NCBI GenBank assembly: GCA_018242005.1
Contig: JAFECU010000261.1
Location: forward strand, 1 to 40,386
Length of the DNA: 40,386 nucleotides
From: Pseudomonadota bacterium
GTDB taxonomy: Bacteria; Pseudomonadota; Gammaproteobacteria; Burkholderiales; Burkholderiaceae_C
Direction: 5' to 3'
Position numbers and translations under genes: made by a program. Below the pieces are notes generated by a model, which saw nothing but the letters and a program-made list of their open reading frames with translations, searched no databases and had not been told where the DNA came from. Positions 23,952 to 32,417 of the stretch are shown one piece after another. Each line of letters opens with the position of its first letter. The first letter of the stretch is position 1.

Positions 23952-24779
23952 ATGGCTTCACAAGAGCAGCAGGATGATGGGCGCATTGCATTGCGCGGAT
24001 CGGTGTGGATGACTGTCGATGGCCGCAACCTGGGTGGCCAGGGCCGGGTCGAACTGCTCACGCAGATTGCCACGCATGGCTCCATCACCGGGGCCGCCAA
24101 GGCCATGGGGATGAGTTACAAGGCGGCATGGGATGCGATCGATGCCATGAACCAGCTCGCGGGCGAGCCGCTGGTGCAGCGGCTCGTCGGCGGCAAGGGG
24201 GGCGGGGGCACGCGGCTGACCGAAAGGGGGCAGCGGCTGGTGCGCAGCTTCGGCGTCATCGAGCGCGCACACCGTCAGTTTGTGGACCAGCTCAGCGCAC
24301 AGGCCCAGGGCGTGGCCGACGATTTTTTGTTGATAAGGAAAATGGGTATGAGAACGAGCGCGCGCAATCAATTCTTTGGCACGGTGTCCTGCGTGACCAC
24401 CGGGGCCGTGAATGACGAGATCACGCTGGAGGTGCCTGGCATGGACACGGGCATCGTGGCCATCGTCACCCATGGCAGCGCCGTGGAACTGGGCCTGACG
24501 CCGGGGGCCGAGGCCTTTGCGCTGGTCAAGGCTTCGTCGATCATCGTGGCCACTGAAGACCAGGGCGCCAGGTTTTCGGCGCGCAACTGCCTCAAGGGTA
24601 CGGTGTCGCGCGTGCAGAAGGGTGCCGTGAACACCGAGGTCGTGATCGGCCTGCCCGGCGGTGGCGCGGTGGCCGCCATCATCACCAACGAAAGCTGCGA
24701 CGCGCTGGGCCTGGCGCCGGGCGTGGCCGCGTCGGCGCTGTTCAAGGCGTCGAGCGTGATCATGGGGGTACCCGCTTAG
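23952..24779 (+). CDS. modE: ModE-family molybdate-responsive regulator
   Basis: 275 residues. The N-terminal winged helix-turn-helix (VELLTQIATHGSITGAAKAM, SYKAAWDAIDAMNQL) is followed by two Mop/TOBE molybdate-binding domains starting near residues 136 and 209, each with the signature SARN (SARNQ and SARNC). This is the full-length ModE layout. In E. coli molybdate binding makes ModE repress uptake genes and activate some molybdoenzyme genes. As the last gene of the operon it can set up feedback on the ModE-like boxes at 15678-15785. The short intergenic region upstream holds no clear operator of its own. Confidence 0.93.
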   Translation: MASQEQQDDGRIALRGSVWMTVDGRNLGGQGRVELLTQIATHGSITGAAKAMGMSYKAAWDAIDAMNQLAGEPLVQRLVGGKGGGGTRLTERGQRLVRSFGVIERAHRQFVDQLSAQAQGVADDFLLIRKMGMRTSARNQFFGTVSCVTTGAVNDEITLEVPGMDTGIVAIVTHGSAVELGLTPGAEAFALVKASSIIVATEDQGARFSARNCLKGTVSRVQKGAVNTEVVIGLPGGGAVAAIITNESCDALGLAPGVAASALFKASSVIMGVPA

Positions 24780-24804
24780 GGCGATGAGGAAGGGGGAAAG
24801 AGAA

Positions 24805-24904
24805 GGTGACGAGCCTTACCCCCGGCACTGGCTCCACAGTTAGGGCTGCTTGGTTCCCCACCTGACCCGGTTGGCCGCTTCACCATGCGGGGAGGCCCGT
24901 CGCC
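24805..24904 (-). ncRNA. ffs: 4.5S signal recognition particle RNA (bacterial small type)
   Basis: The minus strand contains the conserved SRP core: GGGTCAGGTGGGGAACCAAG followed by CAGCCCTAACTG, which matches the tetraloop hairpin and asymmetric loop of 4.5S RNA. The ends pair: GACGGGCCT (24901-24893) with AGGCTCGTC (24816-24808), nine consecutive pairs including one G-U. Length about 100 nucleotides fits the bacterial small SRP RNA. It binds Ffh and targets membrane proteins to the translocon. Location near dnaX is common in betaproteobacteria. Confidence 0.93.
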
Positions 24905-24908
24905 CATG

Positions 24909-24914
24909 ATTGTA
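24909..24914 (-). promoter_or_regulatory. -10 element of the 4.5S RNA gene
   Basis: On the minus strand the hexamer is TACAAT (one mismatch to TATAAT), five to six bases before the expected 5' end near 24903-24904. No good -35 element is seen at the usual distance (CCCAAG at 17 bases). The near-consensus -10 supports strong constitutive transcription. Confidence 0.6.
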
Positions 24915-25081
24915 CGTCGAACCCGGTGGGGCTTGGGCGTTCGTCACGACCTCGATGAGGGCGGCGGCGGTTAAGCCTGACCTAAGCATTGCTTCCTACA
25001 TTGCATTTCACCCGGCGCGCCAGAGGCGGGGCTCGTTTTCCGAGCAACGCACGGGCCAGCCCCGTTTTGAAGGAGATCGCA

Positions 25082-25741
25082 ATGCACAGTCAGACCTTGA
25101 AATTTACGCGTACGGCAACTGCCATCACTGCGCTGTCGAGCGCACTCATCCTGGGCGCCGCCATGGTGCCTGGCGTGGCATCTGCCGCCACCGACCAGCC
25201 CAGCGCGGCGGCCAGCGCCAAGCTGACGCGCCAGGAGATCAAGCTGTCCCAGGACGGCTTCAATACCATCCGCGCGGTGCGCAAAGCGCGCCTGGCCATC
25301 TTCAATGGCGATGTCGATGGCGCCCAGAAGCAGGTGGCGCAGGCGACCGCGGATATCGGCAAGATCAAGGCCGATGAGCGCGCCATGGACAAGAGCGGCA
25401 AATGGGTCGTGGTCGATGGGCAACTGGTGGTCGCCGACAACTTCGTCAGCACGCCCGAGAAGCAGAAGCACATCGAGTCGAGCAACAAGAAGCTGCACGA
25501 GGGCAAGGTCAACGAGGCCATGCAGGAGCTCAAGCTGGCCGAGATCGACGTCGGCTACTCGCGCCTGCTGATGCCGCTGGACGCCACGCGCGAGCATCTC
25601 AGCGTCGCCTCCGGCCTGCTCACCGCCCAGAAGTACTACGAGGCCAACCTGGCGCTCAAGGCCGTGGAGGATGGCCTGGTCATAGACACGGTGGCGTTGG
25701 CCGACGCGCCGACGCCAGGCAAGGTGCCGGCAACGAAGTAG
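25082..25741 (+). CDS. YfdX-family periplasmic protein
   Basis: 219 residues from ATG 25082, with a strong GAAGGAG seven to eight bases upstream. A signal peptide (ITALSSALILGAAMVPGVASA, cut before ATDQP) is followed by a helical protein: KLTRQEIKLSQDGFNTIRAV, ARLAIFNGDVDGAQKQVAQA, VNEAMQELKLAEIDVGYSRL and SVASGLLTAQKYYEANLALK. This is the YfdX fold. In E. coli YfdX is controlled by the EvgA acid-resistance regulator, and the family's role is not settled. It has its own upstream region of about 170 bases between the divergent 4.5S RNA and its start. Confidence 0.82.
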   Translation: MHSQTLKFTRTATAITALSSALILGAAMVPGVASAATDQPSAAASAKLTRQEIKLSQDGFNTIRAVRKARLAIFNGDVDGAQKQVAQATADIGKIKADERAMDKSGKWVVVDGQLVVADNFVSTPEKQKHIESSNKKLHEGKVNEAMQELKLAEIDVGYSRLLMPLDATREHLSVASGLLTAQKYYEANLALKAVEDGLVIDTVALADAPTPGKVPATK

Positions 25742-25835
25742 GCACCATTGATTCGGCCGCGCCGGCATGGACCGGCGGGCCAGGGGGCCGCGCCGTTCGT
25801 CGGCGGCCGCGGCGAGCCACATAGAATCACCCCCC

Positions 25836-27638
25836 ATGTCCTACCTCGTGCTCGCCCGCAAATACCGTCCCAAGACCTTCTCCGAGATGGTGGGCCAGGA
25901 GCATGTGGTGCAGGCGCTCACGAATGCGCTCACGCAGCAGCGGCTGCACCATGCCTACCTGTTCACCGGCACGCGCGGCGTGGGCAAGACCACGGTCTCG
26001 CGCATCCTGGCCAAGTCGCTCAACTGTCAGGGGCCCGACGGGCAGGGCGGCATCACGGCCACGCCCTGCGGCGTATGCCCGGCCTGCCAGGACATCGACA
26101 GCGGGCGCTTTCCCGACTACACCGAGCTCGACGCGGCCTCCAACCGCGGCGTCGATGAGGTGCAGGGCCTCTTGGAGCAGGCGGTCTACAAGCCGGTGCA
26201 GGGGCGCTTCAAGGTCTTCATGATCGACGAGGTGCACATGCTCACGAACACGGCGTTCAACGCCATGCTCAAGACGCTGGAGGAGCCGCCCGAGTATCTT
26301 AAGTTCGTGCTCGCCACGACCGACCCGCAGAAGGTGCCGGTCACCGTTCTCTCTCGCTGCCTTCAGTTCAACCTGCGGCCCATGGCGCCCGAGACGGTGC
26401 TCGAGCACCTCACGCACGTGCTGGGCGCCGAGAACGTGCCCGCCGAGCCCCAGGCGCTGCGCCTGCTCGCGCGCGCGGCGCGCGGCTCCATGCGCGACGC
26501 GCTCAGCCTGACCGACCAGGCCATCGCCTTTGGCAGCGGCCAGCTGCAGGAATCGAGCGTGCGTCTGATGCTGGGCAGTGTGGACCGCAGCCATGTGTTT
26601 CGCCTGATCGACGCGCTGGCGCAGGGCGATGGCCGCACGGTGGTGGAGACGGCCGATACGCTGCGCGCCAACGGCCTGTCGGCCGCGAGCACGCTCGAAG
26701 ACATGAGCGCCGTGCTGCAGCGCATGGCCGTGCTGCAGGCCGTGCCGCAGATGGCCGCCGCGGTGGATGCGAGCGACCCCGAGGCCGCGGAGACCGCCCG
26801 CCTGGCGGCAGCCCTGCCCGCCGACGAGACGCAGCTGCTCTACAGCATCTGCCTGCACGGCCGCACCGAACTGGGCCTGGCGCCCGACGAATACGCCGCC
26901 CTGACCATGGTGCTGCTGCGCCTGCTGGCCTTCAAGCCCGCTCAGGCCGCAGCGGCCACGGCGGAAAAAAAAACTCTGACGCGGGCTGAGGCTGCGCCCA
27001 CTGCTGCGCCCATTACCGCGTCGACTGCCTCGCCCGTTGCCCCGGTGCCCGAGCCCCTGCGGGTGCGGGAGCCACAGCCAGCGTCCGTGCAGGAGTCTGC
27101 AGGTTTAAAGCAAAAACCAGCTGTAGCGCCCGCAGACATAGCGCAAACAGCTCCCGAAACAGTAGCAATCCCGGTGCGCGCCGCACCCGAGCCCAGCGCC
27201 CGCCTGCAGCCCACGGCGTCCGCGCCCACACCGGGCGGGGCGCGGCTCGTGCCGACGGAGGAGGGCGACGCCTGGTATGCGGTGGTGCAAGAACTCATCG
27301 CCGCCGAGTCCATCACCGCCCTGGTGCGCGAGCTGGCGCTCCAGTCGCAGCTCGTATCGCGTGAAGACGGCCATTGGCTGCTGCGCGTGGAGCGCGAGTC
27401 GCTCAACCAGCCCCAGGCGCGCGAGCGCCTGCGATCGGCTCTGGAGGCGGCGGGCCATGCGCGCCAGATCAGCGTGGAGCTGGGCGTGGTCATCGACAGC
27501 CCGGCACGGCGCAACGCCCAGGCCGCGAACGAGCGTCAGCGCGTGGCCGAGGACATCGTCCACAACGACCCCTACGTGCAGCAGCTGGTGCGCGACTTCG
27601 GCGCGAAAATCGTGCCGGGCAGCATCAAGCCTGCATAA
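25836..27638 (+). CDS. dnaX: DNA polymerase III subunits tau/gamma
   Basis: 600 residues from ATG 25836. The clamp-loader ATPase has Walker A GTRGVGKT (45-52), a zinc module with C64, C78, C81 and C84, the DExH-like MIDEVHML (129-136) and an SRC motif (VLSRCLQF). Domain III ends near residue 375. It is followed by a proline/alanine-rich linker and by the tau C-terminal domain ([20 protein letters not shown] to the end) that contacts the polymerase alpha subunit. A run of nine A at 26965-26973 (codons 377-380) could make a shortened gamma form. A dispersed repeat is translated within the linker (27110-27167). Confidence 0.96.
   Translation: MSYLVLARKYRPKTFSEMVGQEHVVQALTNALTQQRLHHAYLFTGTRGVGKTTVSRILAKSLNCQGPDGQGGITATPCGVCPACQDIDSGRFPDYTELDAASNRGVDEVQGLLEQAVYKPVQGRFKVFMIDEVHMLTNTAFNAMLKTLEEPPEYLKFVLATTDPQKVPVTVLSRCLQFNLRPMAPETVLEHLTHVLGAENVPAEPQALRLLARAARGSMRDALSLTDQAIAFGSGQLQESSVRLMLGSVDRSHVFRLIDALAQGDGRTVVETADTLRANGLSAASTLEDMSAVLQRMAVLQAVPQMAAAVDASDPEAAETARLAAALPADETQLLYSICLHGRTELGLAPDEYAALTMVLLRLLAFKPAQAAAATAEKKTLTRAEAAPTAAPITASTASPVAPVPEPLRVREPQPASVQESAGLKQKPAVAPADIAQTAPETVAIPVRAAPEPSARLQPTASAPTPGGARLVPTEEGDAWYAVVQELIAAESITALVRELALQSQLVSREDGHWLLRVERESLNQPQARERLRSALEAAGHARQISVELGVVIDSPARRNAQAANERQRVAEDIVHNDPYVQQLVRDFGAKIVPGSIKPA
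26965..26989 (+). promoter_or_regulatory. Slippery A9 run in dnaX with stops in both alternative frames
   Basis: The normal frame reads GAA AAA AAA ACT CTG. A -1 shift reads AAC TCT GAC GCG GGC TGA, stopping at 26987-26989, giving about 384 residues. A +1 shift reads CTC TGA, stopping at 26977-26979. Either way the product keeps domains I-III, like gamma of E. coli. Four bases downstream, GACGCGG (26978-26984) can pair with CCGCGTC (27016-27022). A homopolymer of nine A is also where Thermus thermophilus dnaX uses transcriptional slippage. Confidence 0.7.
27110..27167 (+). repeat. 58-bp dispersed repeat translated within the dnaX linker
   Basis: It aligns without gaps to the copy at 19554-19611 (34 of 58 identical). 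In the dnaX frame it encodes the linker segment [19 protein letters not shown]. An insertion in a disordered linker would be tolerated, which would explain its survival. Confidence 0.65.
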
Positions 27639-27670
27639 ACCATTTTCTTAATCGACAAAGGAAACCCACC

Positions 27671-28003
27671 ATGTTCAACAAGGGACAGCTCGCCGGCCTC
27701 ATGAAGCAGGCCCAGGCCATGCAGGACAACCTGAAGAAGGCCCAGGACGAACTCGCCAACATCGAGGTCGAAGGCGAATCCGGCGCCGGCCTGGTCAAGG
27801 TGCTCATGACCTGCAAGCACGACGTCAAGCGCGTCACCATCGACCCCAGCCTGCTGGCCGACGACAAGGACATGCTCGAAGACCTGGTGGCCGCCGCCTT
27901 CAACGCCGCGGTGCGCAAGGCCGAGGAGACCTCGCAGGAGAAGATGGGCAAGATCACGGCCGGCATGCCCGGCCTGCCCGGCGGCATGAAGTTCCCGTTC
28001 TGA
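27671..28003 (+). CDS. ybaB: YbaB/EbfC nucleoid-associated protein
   Basis: 110 residues beginning [20 protein letters not shown]. The family pattern ([60 protein letters not shown]) is complete, with a C-terminal glycine/methionine tail ([12 protein letters not shown]). YbaB dimers bind DNA and influence nucleoid structure and gene expression. It stands 32 bases after dnaX and ahead of recR, the widely conserved dnaX-ybaB-recR order. Confidence 0.94.
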   Translation: MFNKGQLAGLMKQAQAMQDNLKKAQDELANIEVEGESGAGLVKVLMTCKHDVKRVTIDPSLLADDKDMLEDLVAAAFNAAVRKAEETSQEKMGKITAGMPGLPGGMKFPF

Positions 28004-28012
28004 TGCGACAAC

Positions 28013-28112
28013 CCCCTGAGGCGCTTCGCGCCTTCCCCTTCTCTCACGCTGCGCGTGGGAGGGGGACGCCACCAGCGCTGCGGGGCGGCCCTTGCGCTGC
28101 GGCCCTCGCATG
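28013..28112 (+). repeat. GC-rich intergenic repeat between ybaB and recR
   Basis: The 167-base gap holds nested inverted segments: GAGGCGCTTCGCGCCTTC, CTCACGCTGCGCGTGGGAG and GCGCTGCGGGGCGGCCCTTG. From general experience this resembles a repeat common between genes in Comamonadaceae. It may form hairpins in RNA that lower recR expression relative to ybaB. A similar short piece (CCCCTCTGGGGGGAGG) occurs at the end of cysW. Confidence 0.5.
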
Positions 28113-28170
28113 ACGGCGCGCAGTTTCAAAGTGCTGCTCCGGATTCGTGGCGTAAGGAATCTCTGAAGCC

Positions 28171-28761
28171 ATGTCGGATACCAGTTCCCTCGACGCGCTG
28201 ATCCAGGCCCTGCGGCGCCTGCCCGGCGTGGGCGTCAAGTCGGCGCAGCGCATGGCGTTTCACCTGTTGCAGCACGACCGTGGCGGGGCCCAGCAGCTGT
28301 CGCAGGCGCTGGAGCGCGCCTGCGCCCAGGTGCGCCATTGCGAGCGCTGCCACACCTTCACCGAGGGCCAGGTGTGCGACACCTGCCTGGACCCGGAGCG
28401 CGACGCCACGCGCCTGTGCGTGGTGGAGACGCCGGCCGACCAGTCCGCCATGGAGCGCACGGCCGCTTTCAAGGGCTTGTATTTCGTGCTCATGGGCCGA
28501 CTCTCGCCGCTCGATGGGGTGGGGCCGCGCGACATCGGCGTACGGGAGCTCCTGGAGCGCGCCACGGACGGCGTGGTGCAGGAGGTCATCCTGGCCACGA
28601 GCTTCACCGCCGAGGGCGAGGCCACGGCCCACGCCGTCGCGGAGGCGCTCAAGCGCCGCGGCATCCACGTCACGCGCCTGGCGCGCGGCGTGCCCGTGGG
28701 CAGCGAGCTCGAATATGTGGACCTGGGCACCATCGCCCATGCGCTTGCAGACCGACGCTGA
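28171..28761 (+). CDS. recR: Recombination mediator protein RecR
   Basis: 196 residues. A helix-hairpin-helix ([20 protein letters not shown]) is followed by the four-cysteine zinc finger [16 protein letters not shown] and the Toprim domain ([60 protein letters not shown]). RecR works with RecO and RecF to load RecA at gaps. Length and order of motifs are normal. Its stop is followed after four bases by a dispersed repeat. Confidence 0.96.
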   Translation: MSDTSSLDALIQALRRLPGVGVKSAQRMAFHLLQHDRGGAQQLSQALERACAQVRHCERCHTFTEGQVCDTCLDPERDATRLCVVETPADQSAMERTAAFKGLYFVLMGRLSPLDGVGPRDIGVRELLERATDGVVQEVILATSFTAEGEATAHAVAEALKRRGIHVTRLARGVPVGSELEYVDLGTIAHALADRR

Positions 28762-28765
28762 AACA

Positions 28766-28824
28766 GCAAAAACCATAGCTGTCTGCGCGTTATGGATATG
28801 CCCTTAGGGCCAAAATCACTTCAA
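28766..28824 (+). repeat. Dispersed repeat downstream of recR (variant)
   Basis: The first ten bases, GCAAAAACCA, equal the start of the copy in dnaX, followed by TAGCTGTCTGCGCG. The right half (GGGCCAAAATCACTTCAA) differs from the 58-bp form. It falls between the recR stop and the ribosome-binding site of the MAPEG gene. Confidence 0.5.
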
Positions 28825-28843
28825 GACGAACACGGGGTGCAGG

Positions 28844-29233
28844 ATGACTGGTTTCACCGTTGCGTATGGGTGTGTGCTGATTGCGGCGCTGCTGCCCATG
28901 GCGTGCGCGCTGCTGGCCAAGGGCGGCGCGTTTCGCGGCCGCGACAACCACGATCCGCGCGCCTGGCTGGCGCGCCAAAGTGGCTGGCGCGCGCGTGCCA
29001 ATGCGGCGCAGGCCAACAGCTTCGAGGCGCTGCCGTTCTTCATCGGCGCGGTCATCATCGCGCACCAGCTCGCCGTGCCGCAGACCCTGCTCGATCTGCT
29101 GGCCTGCGCCTTCATCGTGCTGCGCCTGTGCTACATCGGCCTGTACGTGGCGGATTTGCCCACGGCGCGCAGCACCGTGTGGGGCCTGGCCTTGCTGCTG
29201 AACATTGCCATCCTGCTGCTCGGCTGGCGATGA
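28844..29233 (+). CDS. MAPEG-family membrane protein
   Basis: 129 residues with four hydrophobic helices (near 5-25, 60-77, 80-100 and 108-127). Family marks are the basic loop DNHDPRAWLARQSGWRARAN followed by AQANSFEALPFF, typical of bacterial MAPEG proteins (glutathione- and eicosanoid-related in eukaryotes). The bacterial role is usually unknown. The short gap after recR suggests possible co-transcription, but the function is unrelated. Confidence 0.88.
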   Translation: MTGFTVAYGCVLIAALLPMACALLAKGGAFRGRDNHDPRAWLARQSGWRARANAAQANSFEALPFFIGAVIIAHQLAVPQTLLDLLACAFIVLRLCYIGLYVADLPTARSTVWGLALLLNIAILLLGWR

Positions 29234-29257
29234 GCCGATTTGCACCGAAGGGTCTTG

Positions 29258-29341
29258 GAGCGTGTTTACGATCTCCCCATGGTGCCCGTTGCCCCGCAGA
29301 CGCTGCCTTGCGAGCACCATGGGGAGATCGTAGACACGCTC
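29258..29341. repeat. 28-bp near-perfect inverted repeat with 28-bp loop
   Basis: The left arm (29258-29285) starts GAGCGTGTTTACGATC and ends CATGGTGC. The right arm (29314-29341) is its reverse complement with one mismatch in 28 (T/C at the ninth base). The 28-base centre (CCGTTGCCCCGCAGACGCTG...) is not symmetrical. Because the arms are inverted, both strands give a similar translated phrase (RVYDLPMV), which can mislead gene callers. It lies between the MAPEG stop and metN. It might terminate transcription from both sides or be a small mobile element. Confidence 0.8.
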
Positions 29342-29450
29342 TTGGGCGACAGCCGTAAAATGCGAGCTGCCGGCTTGCCCATTCAGCGCAGGCCGCTTCT
29401 TTTTTTGATAGTCATGCAAGCTGAGTTGCATGGCGTTCCCAACGTTTCCC

Positions 29451-30497
29451 ATGATCGATCTTCGGGGCATCACCCAGATTTACCCGGGCCCGCAGGGCCC
29501 GGTCGAGGCCCTGCGCGGCATCGACCTGCACGTCACGCCGGGCGAGGTGTTCGGCATCATCGGCCGCTCGGGCGCGGGCAAGAGCTCGCTGGTGCGCGTG
29601 ATCAACCTGCTCAACCGGCCCGCCAAGGGGCAGGTGCTCGTGGCTGGGCGCGACATGACACAGCTTGGCGACGCCGAACTGCGCGCCGCGCGGCGCGAGA
29701 TCGGCATGGTGTTCCAGCATTTCAACTTGCTGTCCTCGCGCACCGTGTACGGCAATGCCGCGCTGCCGCTGGAGCTCGCGGGCATGGCCGCGGCCGAGAT
29801 CAGGCAGCGCGTGGTGCCGCTCCTGGATATGGTGGGCCTGGCGCATCTGGCCGATCGCTACCCGGCGCAGATCAGCGGTGGGCAGAAGCAGCGCGTGGGC
29901 ATTGCGCGTGCGCTGGCCAGTAGCCCCAAGGTGCTGCTGTCCGACGAGGCCACGAGCGCGCTCGACCCCGAGACCACGCGCTCCATCCTGGACCTGCTGC
30001 GCCAGGTGAACCGCGAGCTCGGCGTGACGGTGGTCTTGATCACGCACCAGATGCAGGTCATCAAGCAGATCGCCGACCGCGTGGCCGTGATCGATGCCGG
30101 CCGCATCGTGGAGATGGGCCCGGTGATCGAGGTCTTCACGCGGCCGCAGCAGGCCATCACCAAGAGCCTGATCGACGAGATCGTGCCGCAGGAGCTGCCT
30201 GCGGGCGTGCTGGCGCGCGTGCGCGGCCTGGCGGCGCGCCTGCCGGCGGGCGCCAGCGGCCAGCTGCTGCGCCTGTCCTACGCGGGCGAGCGTGCCTACG
30301 AGCCCATCCTGTCGCACCTGATCCGCGAGCTGGGGCTGGACCTGTCCATCCTGCATGGTCAGATCGACGAGATCCAAGAGCAGACCTTCGGCTCGCTGGC
30401 CGTGTATGCCAGCGGCCCCACGGCGCGCATTGGCGCGGCCATCGACTATCTGCGTGCCCAGGGCGTGCAGGTGCAGACCGTGGAAGTGCAAGGTTAG
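29451..30497 (+). CDS. metN: Methionine ABC transporter ATPase MetN
   Basis: 348 residues from ATG 29451; ATG 29430 would add seven residues, and neither has a strong ribosome-binding site. The Walker A motif is GRSGAGKS (38-45), the signature ISGGQKQRV, Walker [13 protein letters not shown], and the switch histidine lies in LITHQMQ. The C-terminal NIL domain ([38 protein letters not shown]) is the regulatory methionine-binding domain that inhibits uptake when methionine is plentiful. It is followed by metI after 14 bases. The 100 bases upstream contain no SAM riboswitch that I can recognise. Confidence 0.94.
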   Translation: MIDLRGITQIYPGPQGPVEALRGIDLHVTPGEVFGIIGRSGAGKSSLVRVINLLNRPAKGQVLVAGRDMTQLGDAELRAARREIGMVFQHFNLLSSRTVYGNAALPLELAGMAAAEIRQRVVPLLDMVGLAHLADRYPAQISGGQKQRVGIARALASSPKVLLSDEATSALDPETTRSILDLLRQVNRELGVTVVLITHQMQVIKQIADRVAVIDAGRIVEMGPVIEVFTRPQQAITKSLIDEIVPQELPAGVLARVRGLAARLPAGASGQLLRLSYAGERAYEPILSHLIRELGLDLSILHGQIDEIQEQTFGSLAVYASGPTARIGAAIDYLRAQGVQVQTVEVQG

Positions 30498-30511
30498 GCA
30501 GGGGCAGGGCG

Positions 30512-31177
30512 ATGTTCGAGAATTTTTCAGAAATGATGCTGGAGCTGTTTGCCACCTCGCTGTGGGAGACGGTGATCATGGTCGGCGCCTCGGGCATTCT
30601 GGGCGCGCTGGTGGGCATCCCGCTGGGCGTGTTCCTGCGCCTGACGGACAGGGGCGGCATCCTGCAGAACGGGCCGGTGAACACCGTGGTGGGAGGCATC
30701 GTCAACGCCGTGCGTTCCACGCCCTTCATCATCCTGCTGGTGGCCATCATCCCGTTCACGCGCCTGGTCACGGGCACGTCCATTGGCACCTGGGCGGCCG
30801 TGGTGCCACTCACGCTGGCCGCGGCCCCCTTCATCGCGCGCCTCGTGGAGACGGCCCTGCGCGAGGTGGACGCGGGCCTGGTCGAGGCCGCGCAGTCCAT
30901 GGGCGCGACCACCTGGCAGATCGTCTGGAAGGTGCTGCTGCCCGAGGCCCTGCCGGGCATCGTCGCGGGGCTGACCATCAGCTTCGTGAGCCTCACGGGC
31001 TATTCGGCCATGGCCGGCGCCGTGGGCGGAGGCGGCCTGGGCGACCTGGGCATCCGCTACGGCTACCAGCGCTTTCTGCCCGACGTGATGCTGGCCGTGG
31101 TGCTGATCCTCATTGTCTTCGTGCAGGCGATACAGAGCCTAGGCGACTGGATCGTGCGACGCATGTCGCATCGCTGA
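30512..31177 (+). CDS. metI: Methionine ABC transporter permease MetI
   Basis: 221 residues with five to six transmembrane helices. The family phrases are ILGALVGIPLGVFLRLTDRG, NTVVGGIVNAVRSTPFIILL, the EAA loop LVEAAQSMGATTWQIVWKVL-LPEALPGIV, and SLTGYSAMAGAVGGGGLGDLG near the C-terminus. It forms the channel of the MetNIQ importer. After its stop, base composition drops sharply, marking the start of a region with foreign character. Confidence 0.95.
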   Translation: MFENFSEMMLELFATSLWETVIMVGASGILGALVGIPLGVFLRLTDRGGILQNGPVNTVVGGIVNAVRSTPFIILLVAIIPFTRLVTGTSIGTWAAVVPLTLAAAPFIARLVETALREVDAGLVEAAQSMGATTWQIVWKVLLPEALPGIVAGLTISFVSLTGYSAMAGAVGGGGLGDLGIRYGYQRFLPDVMLAVVLILIVFVQAIQSLGDWIVRRMSHR

Positions 31178-31346
31178 TAATTATCGAACCTGCCGTTCGG
31201 CCAGCAGTTACCGACCCAAAGCACTGCAGTTTATATTCCGTCTTAATCGTGTGTTGGATGAGCAATTACTATCCATGTTTATTTTTAATATATTTTAAAA
31301 TAAATTATTGAACATGGCCTTCGGGTAAATGGATGGAATTTAACTA
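31178..31346 (+). promoter_or_regulatory. AT-rich leader of the acyltransferase gene
   Basis: The 169 bases between metI and the acyltransferase are very AT-rich (TTTATTTTTAATATATTTTA around 31277-31296). CCATGTT at 31273-31279 and AACATGG at 31311-31317 are inverted around this AT tract, a weak hairpin. A GGATGGAA at 31330-31337 is a possible ribosome-binding site for ATG 31347. No specific regulator site is recognised. Confidence 0.4.
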
Positions 31347-32417
31347 ATGACAACAAGCAATTCGCCAAAATTGAAAAATGACAAACATTTGAGTCATTTT
31401 GATGGCTGGCGTGGATTGGCTTTGTGTATGTTGCTTCTTGGGCATTTTTTTCCGGTGCCAGGGATTGATTTTGGAATAGTAGGTGTAAATCTTTTTTTTG
31501 TGCTTTCCGGATTCTTGATGGGGGGGCTTTTGTTTGAAAAACAAGAGCCTATTCCAAAATTTTACAGACGGAGAATCGCTCGGATACTTCCTGCTCATGT
31601 TGTATTCTTGGTGGTCATATCTATTTTCTATTTCGCAACTGAGCGCTCATTTAGTCTCAGTGAGCTCATATCGGCACTTTTGTTTTTGAAAAACTATGTA
31701 CCTCCCGATTTGGGTGTGGGGCACTCGTTGATGCCGTTTGGTCACATTTGGTCTCTATCGGTGGAGGAGCATAGTTATGTCGTTCTTTCGTTGGTCGCCA
31801 TTTTTTCTCGAAAACGATTGTTCTCATCAGCTTCGGGCGTGGGTGTTCTTGTTATTGTGACTGTTTGTTTTGCTTTGTACTACCAGTGGTTGAGTCCGCC
31901 AAAACTGGCTTTCAATCAATGGTTGCGCACCGAGACTGCTGCTTACGGATTATTTGCTACTGCTTTATGGGTTTCGGTGGGCAGGCGTTTGCCAAAGATG
32001 CTGAAATATGTATCAGTTGCTCCAATCCTTCTTTTAATCGGTATTGCACTTCATTGGTGGTCTGTACCCCTGGCTTTTCAAAGAATTGTGGGTGTTGGCT
32101 GTTTCGTCATTGCGATATGTGCATTGGCTGTAAATAGGGGCTGGTTTGCAGTGCTTCTTTCCTGGTCGCCTTTACGTCAACTGGGCCTTTGGTCTTTTTC
32201 TGTTTATCTTTGGCAACAACCATTTTATGTCTGGATGCACAGCGACCCGCGTGTGTCTCCGGTTTTCGCACTTGCCTTGGCGCTAATCTGTGGTTTGGCC
32301 TCATATTATTTGATAGAGCGTCCTGTAAGAGCCTATTTGAACAGTCACTGGGGCGTAAAAGCTGTCATCACTGAACCACAGTTCGCAGCGGATACTTCAC
32401 CCGCGTTACGCCGTTGA
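31347..32417 (+). CDS. Acyltransferase-3 (OafA/YrhL-like) membrane protein, horizontally acquired
   Basis: 356 residues with about ten hydrophobic helices. The family start is SHFDGWRGLALCMLLLGHFF, with the catalytic-region phrase LGVGHSLMPFGHIWSLSVEEHSYVV and the C-terminal SFSVYLWQQPFYVW. Such enzymes O-acetylate surface sugars (O-antigen, exopolysaccharide or peptidoglycan). The gene is far more AT-rich than its neighbours and uses A/T-ending codons freely, so recent transfer is likely. It stands alone, with no sugar-polymer genes nearby, between metI and metQ. Confidence 0.9.
   Translation: MTTSNSPKLKNDKHLSHFDGWRGLALCMLLLGHFFPVPGIDFGIVGVNLFFVLSGFLMGGLLFEKQEPIPKFYRRRIARILPAHVVFLVVISIFYFATERSFSLSELISALLFLKNYVPPDLGVGHSLMPFGHIWSLSVEEHSYVVLSLVAIFSRKRLFSSASGVGVLVIVTVCFALYYQWLSPPKLAFNQWLRTETAAYGLFATALWVSVGRRLPKMLKYVSVAPILLLIGIALHWWSVPLAFQRIVGVGCFVIAICALAVNRGWFAVLLSWSPLRQLGLWSFSVYLWQQPFYVWMHSDPRVSPVFALALALICGLASYYLIERPVRAYLNSHWGVKAVITEPQFAADTSPALRR

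Noticed and set aside
24910-25377. 155-residue open frame upstream of and overlapping yfdX
   Set aside because: It is out of frame with yfdX, has no family features, and yfdX has a strong ribosome-binding site and signal peptide.
29342-29450. SAM-type riboswitch upstream of metN
   Set aside because: The stretch shows no conserved helices or kink-turn that I could recognise; it is short and partly low-complexity.
29240-29923. Open frames spanning the 28-bp inverted repeat on both strands
   Set aside because: Their shared RVYDLPMV phrase is a by-product of the inverted repeat, and the frames overlap metN or the MAPEG gene out of phase.
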